DNA of 64,000 nucleotides, taken from contig JOEL01000017.1 in the NCBI GenBank assembly GCA_000720995.1, positions 62,001-126,000 on the forward strand. The letters are read 5' to 3'. The DNA comes from Streptomyces celluloflavus (GTDB taxonomy: Bacteria > Actinomycetota > Actinomycetes > Streptomycetales > Streptomycetaceae). The position numbers and the translations under genes are program-made. Shown in pieces: positions 60,926-64,000 of the stretch (positions within the stretch are counted from its first letter, which is position 1; each line of letters starts with the position of its first letter). The notes beneath the pieces were generated by a model, which was given only the letters and a program-made list of their open reading frames with translations, did not search any database and had not been told where the DNA came from.

Positions 60926-62599
60926 ATGGCACCGACGCAGAGCCCGCAGGGCCCGTCCGATCCTGACGCCACCGGCTCCAATATCCCCGATGGACCGGAG
61001 ATGTGGGGCAATGGAGGGCTGGTCGGCGATGGCCGCTACCGGCTCACGCACCGGCTCGGCCGGGGCGGTATGGCGGAGGTGTTCGCGGCCGAGGACGTAC
61101 GTCTGGGCCGGACAGTGGCAGTGAAGCTGCTCCGCGCCGACCTCGCAGAGGACCCGGTGTCCAAGGCCCGCTTCACCCGCGAGGCACAGTCCGTGGCCGG
61201 GCTGAACCACCACGCGGTCGTCGCGGTCTACGACTCCGGCGAGGACTACGTCGGCGGCAACACCGTGCCGTACATCGTGATGGAGCTGGTCGAGGGCCAC
61301 ACCATCCGCGATCTGCTGCTGAACGCCGACGCCCCGCCGCCGGACCAGGCGCTGATCATCGTCTCCGGTGTCCTGGAGGCGCTGGCCTACAGCCACCAGC
61401 ACGGCATCGTGCACCGTGACATCAAGCCCGCGAACGTGATCATCACGCACAGCGGCGCCGTGAAGGTCATGGACTTCGGTATCGCCCGTGCCCTGCACGG
61501 CGCGGCGTCCACCATGACCCAGACCGGCATGGTCATGGGCACCCCGCAGTACCTCTCCCCGGAGCAGGCGCTCGGCAAGACCGTCGACACCCGCTCCGAC
61601 CTGTACGCCACCGGCTGCCTGCTGTACGAACTGCTCGCACTGCGGCCGCCGTTCACCGGTGAGACCCCGCTGTCGGTCGTCTACCAGCACGTCCAGGACA
61701 TGCCGGTGCCGCCCTCCCAGGTCGCCGACGCGGTGCCGCCGGAGCTGGACGGCCTGGTCATGCGGTCGCTCGCCAAGGACCCCGACGACCGTTTCCAGAC
61801 CGCGGAGGAGATGCGCGGCCTGATCCAGTACTCGTTGCAGATGCTGCACGAGCAGGGCGGGCACACCGGCACCTGGAACACCGGCCAGGTCGCCATGCAC
61901 GAGGGCGGCCACACCCCGGCCATGGGCGTCGCCGCCACGACGGCGATGCCGCACCCCGACGCGGGGCAGACCGCGGTGAACCCGATACTGCCGCCCGGTA
62001 TGCGGGCGGACGACGGCGGTTTCGAGGGCGGGCAGCGGCCGGCCCGCAGCGGCCGCGGCAAGATCTTGCTGATCGCGGTGCTCGCGCTGATCGCCATCGC
62101 GGCGGGCGTGGCCTTCGCACTCCAAAACGGCGGCGACAAGCCTCCGGCCGTGCCGGACACCTCCAAGTCCCCTTCGCCATCGGCCTCGGTGGACGACGAG
62201 ACCAGCGAGCCGCCGTCGGACGAGCCGACCACACCGGAGACCCAGAAGGGCACTACGGGCAGCGACTCGGGCGGCTACACCCGTAGCCCGAACAAGCACA
62301 CCCCCAAGCCGCCACCGTCCTCGCCGCCCCCCTCGGAGCCGCCGCCGTCCCTGCCGCCCACCCACGGCAACAACGGCGGGACCTCCAACGGTGGCAACAC
62401 CAACGGCGGTAACGGCACCGGCGGCAATGGTTCCCCGACCAACGGCGGCACCGAGAACGGCGGTACGGGCAGCGGCGGGACCGGCAGCGGCGGGACGGGC
62501 ACCGGTGGGACCGGAACCGGTGGGACCGGCACCGGCGGAACCGGCTCCACGACCAACGGCACCGCGGACGGCGGCACGCAGAACGGCGCGACCGGCTGA
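60926..62599 (+). CDS. Transmembrane Ser/Thr protein kinase with Gly/Thr/Asn repeat ectodomain
   Basis: A 557-residue kinase. The kinase domain (residues 38-300) has glycine loop LGRGGMAEV, Lys67, HRDIKPAN with Asp165, VMDFGIARAL and activation loop STMTQTGMVMGTPQYLSPEQ. One membrane helix lies at about 380-399. The ectodomain starts with Ser/Pro/Asp-rich text and Pro runs, then changes to N-G-G and G-T-G-T-G-G repeats, a flexible wall-spanning stalk with no known ligand domain. No PASTA repeat is present. Confidence 0.92.
   Translation: MAPTQSPQGPSDPDATGSNIPDGPEMWGNGGLVGDGRYRLTHRLGRGGMAEVFAAEDVRLGRTVAVKLLRADLAEDPVSKARFTREAQSVAGLNHHAVVAVYDSGEDYVGGNTVPYIVMELVEGHTIRDLLLNADAPPPDQALIIVSGVLEALAYSHQHGIVHRDIKPANVIITHSGAVKVMDFGIARALHGAASTMTQTGMVMGTPQYLSPEQALGKTVDTRSDLYATGCLLYELLALRPPFTGETPLSVVYQHVQDMPVPPSQVADAVPPELDGLVMRSLAKDPDDRFQTAEEMRGLIQYSLQMLHEQGGHTGTWNTGQVAMHEGGHTPAMGVAATTAMPHPDAGQTAVNPILPPGMRADDGGFEGGQRPARSGRGKILLIAVLALIAIAAGVAFALQNGGDKPPAVPDTSKSPSPSASVDDETSEPPSDEPTTPETQKGTTGSDSGGYTRSPNKHTPKPPPSSPPPSEPPPSLPPTHGNNGGTSNGGNTNGGNGTGGNGSPTNGGTENGGTGSGGTGSGGTGTGGTGTGGTGTGGTGSTTNGTADGGTQNGATG
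62460..62547 (+). repeat. 15-bp tandem repeats coding for Gly/Thr/Ser in the kinase stalk
   Basis: About six copies of GGCGGGACCGGCAGC-like units run in tandem, encoding G-G-T-G-S/T. Copy number is likely variable between strains. Confidence 0.8.
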
Positions 62600-62759
62600 G
62601 ACCGGCCGACGGACCGACCGATACGGCGGGCCGGGCACCAGGAACCCCTGGCGCCCGGCCCGCCGTCTCCGTTCCGCCTCCGCACCTGCCGGTCCAGCCG
62701 CTCCACAGGGGCGGCAAGCCCCACAGAAACGGCAAGTCGGCCCCCCCGTACCGCCCGCT

Positions 62760-63803
62760 TCAGCCGGTGAACGCGTCCCGGACCGCGGCGTATTCGCGGG
62801 TCCACCAGACCGCCAGCGCGGCCGCCGCCGGGAACTGCGGGTCGGTGCGCAGATCGCCCAGGCGGTAGCGCCAGGTGAGCATCCAGAAGTCGTTGAGCCG
62901 CTCCCACCACACCCGGTGCACCGCCGCCGCCAGCTCACCGGCCCCCGCGCCGCTGGCGCCGCGGTAGGCGTCCGCGTACGCCGCCACCTTCGCCAGGTCC
63001 AGCGTGCCGCAGGGGCGGACGAAGAAGATCGCGGCGGCGCGGACCGCCTCCTCGGCGCGTGGTTTGACGGCCAGCCGGTCCCAGTCGACGATCGCGGCCG
63101 GTTCGGTGCCGCGGTAGAGCACGTTCAGCGGGTGGAAGTCGCCGTGCACCCAGCCCGCGGCGGGTTCGGCCCCCGGGGCCGGGCGCCGGTGGGCCTGCCG
63201 CGCCAGCAGGGCCCGGCGCTCCAGCAGCCGGTGCTCGGCCAGTTCGTCGAAGCTGGTGCGCGGGCGGGCACCGCGGGCCAGCACCAGCAGCTCGTCGATC
63301 AGCTCGAAGGTGCGCGCCGGGTCCGCGCCGAGGTCCGCGTACGGCGGCGGGTGCGGGTGCGGTTCGGCCGTCATGACCTGCGCGAGGCCGGTGTGCACCA
63401 GTCCGAGCAGGGCGCCGAGCCGGCGGGACTGGCCGCGGGAGAGGGCGGCGCCGCCCAGGTGCCGGCCCTCGACCCAGGGGTGCAGGGCGTAGCAGCGGCC
63501 GTCCAGGACGGTGACCGTACGGCCGGCCGTGTCGGCGACCGGCGGGGCGACCGGCAGCCCGAGCGCGCCGAGCCGGCGGGTGGCGCGGTGCTGGTGGGCG
63601 ATGGCGGTCCGGTCGCCGTCGAGGTGGTGCTTGAGGAAGTAGCGGCCGCGGGTGGTGGCGAGGAAGTAGCCGTGGTTGAGCAGGCCCTCGGCCACCGGTT
63701 CGCACGACAGCGGCTCCCCGGCGCCGTCGTAGCGGCGCAGCAGGGAGCCGAGGGTGTGCCGGTCGGGCGTCGCCGCCGTCCGGCCTACAGATGAGCGCAG
63801 CAC
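62760..63803 (-). CDS. APH-family phosphotransferase
   Basis: A 347-residue kinase-fold protein. The Brenner motif is WVHGDFHPLNVLYRG with the catalytic Asp, and the metal-binding Asp lies in AAIVDWDRLAVKPRAEE. An N-terminal nucleotide-binding text (EPVAEGLLNHGYFLATTRGR) includes a Lys in FLKHHLDG. The fold phosphorylates antibiotics, choline, thiamine or homoserine-like small molecules, so a resistance role should not be assumed. A class close to homoserine-kinase-like or general APH proteins is plausible. Confidence 0.88.
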   Translation of the reverse strand: MLRSSVGRTAATPDRHTLGSLLRRYDGAGEPLSCEPVAEGLLNHGYFLATTRGRYFLKHHLDGDRTAIAHQHRATRRLGALGLPVAPPVADTAGRTVTVLDGRCYALHPWVEGRHLGGAALSRGQSRRLGALLGLVHTGLAQVMTAEPHPHPPPYADLGADPARTFELIDELLVLARGARPRTSFDELAEHRLLERRALLARQAHRRPAPGAEPAAGWVHGDFHPLNVLYRGTEPAAIVDWDRLAVKPRAEEAVRAAAIFFVRPCGTLDLAKVAAYADAYRGASGAGAGELAAAVHRVWWERLNDFWMLTWRYRLGDLRTDPQFPAAAALAVWWTREYAAVRDAFTG

Positions 63804-63827
63804 GCGCCAGATGTTAGATCAACTGTG

Positions 63828-64000
63828 TCATGCCTGGTGGGCATACCGGAGGACCGGCACATCCGAGAGGCGGTGCAGTGTCACGAATTCCGGCTCGATG
63901 CACAGGAAGACCGGCTCGAAGGGCTCTCCGTCGGCCAGCCGCGGGGTGCGGCCGAAGAGGGCGCGTTCGGCGGGGGTGGGCTCGATGATCTTCGCGGTGC
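63828..64000 (-). CDS. Hypothetical protein, C-terminal part (cut by window edge)
   Basis: A minus-strand frame open to the window edge ends at TGA (63830-63828). The last 56 residues read IIEPTPAERALFGRTPRLAD, followed by EPFEPVFLCIEPEFVTLHRL and ending SDVPVLRYAHQA. It has no recognised family. The acidic and aromatic text and even codon use support a real gene. It is followed 25 bases on by the APH-like start, in the same direction. Confidence 0.6.
   Translation of the reverse strand, partial: TAKIIEPTPAERALFGRTPRLADGEPFEPVFLCIEPEFVTLHRLSDVPVLRYAHQA

Noticed and set aside
62760-63803. An antibiotic-resistance kinase call for the APH-like gene
   Set aside because: The fold is shared by many metabolic kinases; the sequence alone does not show an antibiotic substrate.

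Overview
The window is GC-rich, with GC-biased third positions, GTG starts and four-base ATGA/GTGA gene overlaps. It carries gene sets typical of Streptomyces: crgA, class E sortases, a PASTA kinase with the pbpA-rodA-PP2C-FHA cell-wall/division cluster, Bpa, and parS sites. Gene order and the parS and DnaA-box content place it in the central chromosome, within a few tens of kilobases of oriC. Genus assignment is inference from gene content, not a database match.

Layout. (1) 1-7600 is an accessory patch: the end of an FtsX-like permease, a NarL-type two-component pair, a frameshifted DUF3800 gene, an ECF sigma/anti-sigma pair, a secreted beta-propeller, and transposase debris. Two copies of a tRNA-Ala 3' end, each followed by a hairpin terminator (3432-3505 and 7502-7576), bracket the second half and look like attachment-site scars. 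(2) 7700-24014 is the conserved core: DUF5324, cyclophilin, rhomboid, a DnaA-box cluster, crgA, DUF881, three class E sortases with a pabA-type amidotransferase among them, then the minus-strand cluster fhaA-fhaB-PP2C-rodA-pbpA-pknB for growth and division signalling. tRNA-Leu(CAG) follows. (3) 24899-33835 holds small regulator/effector pairs (LysR/MFS, HxlR/azoreductase, MarR/ABC-2-like membrane protein), DUF2252, a J-domain-like protein and a rhodanese. (4) 34195-46109 is phenylacetate catabolism: an acyl-CoA dehydrogenase, paaABCDE, paaN, paaH and a PaaR-type TetR regulator. A translationally coupled DUF5819-HTTM-TrmH trio is inserted in it. (5) 46155-50727 has an Lrp/AsnC regulator and a branched-chain 2-oxoacid dehydrogenase operon (E1 alpha, E1 beta, E2). 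(6) 50767-56910 has a MobA-like/DUF6457 fusion, a MoeA with a giant repetitive N-terminus, a TrkA-N potassium channel and a quinone oxidoreductase. (7) 57063-64000 has a Pro-rich surface protein, the proteasome activator Bpa, a divergent pair of transmembrane Ser/Thr kinases, an APH-like kinase and a partial gene.

How parts connect: an 18-bp palindromic operator occurs upstream of paaA and, in exact reverse complement, between paaN and paaH. A 15/18 match lies upstream of the 2-oxoacid dehydrogenase operon. This suggests one TetR regulator controls phenylacetate catabolism and perhaps branched-chain oxoacid breakdown. Two perfect and two near-perfect parS sites, some inside coding sequence, tie the region to origin segregation.
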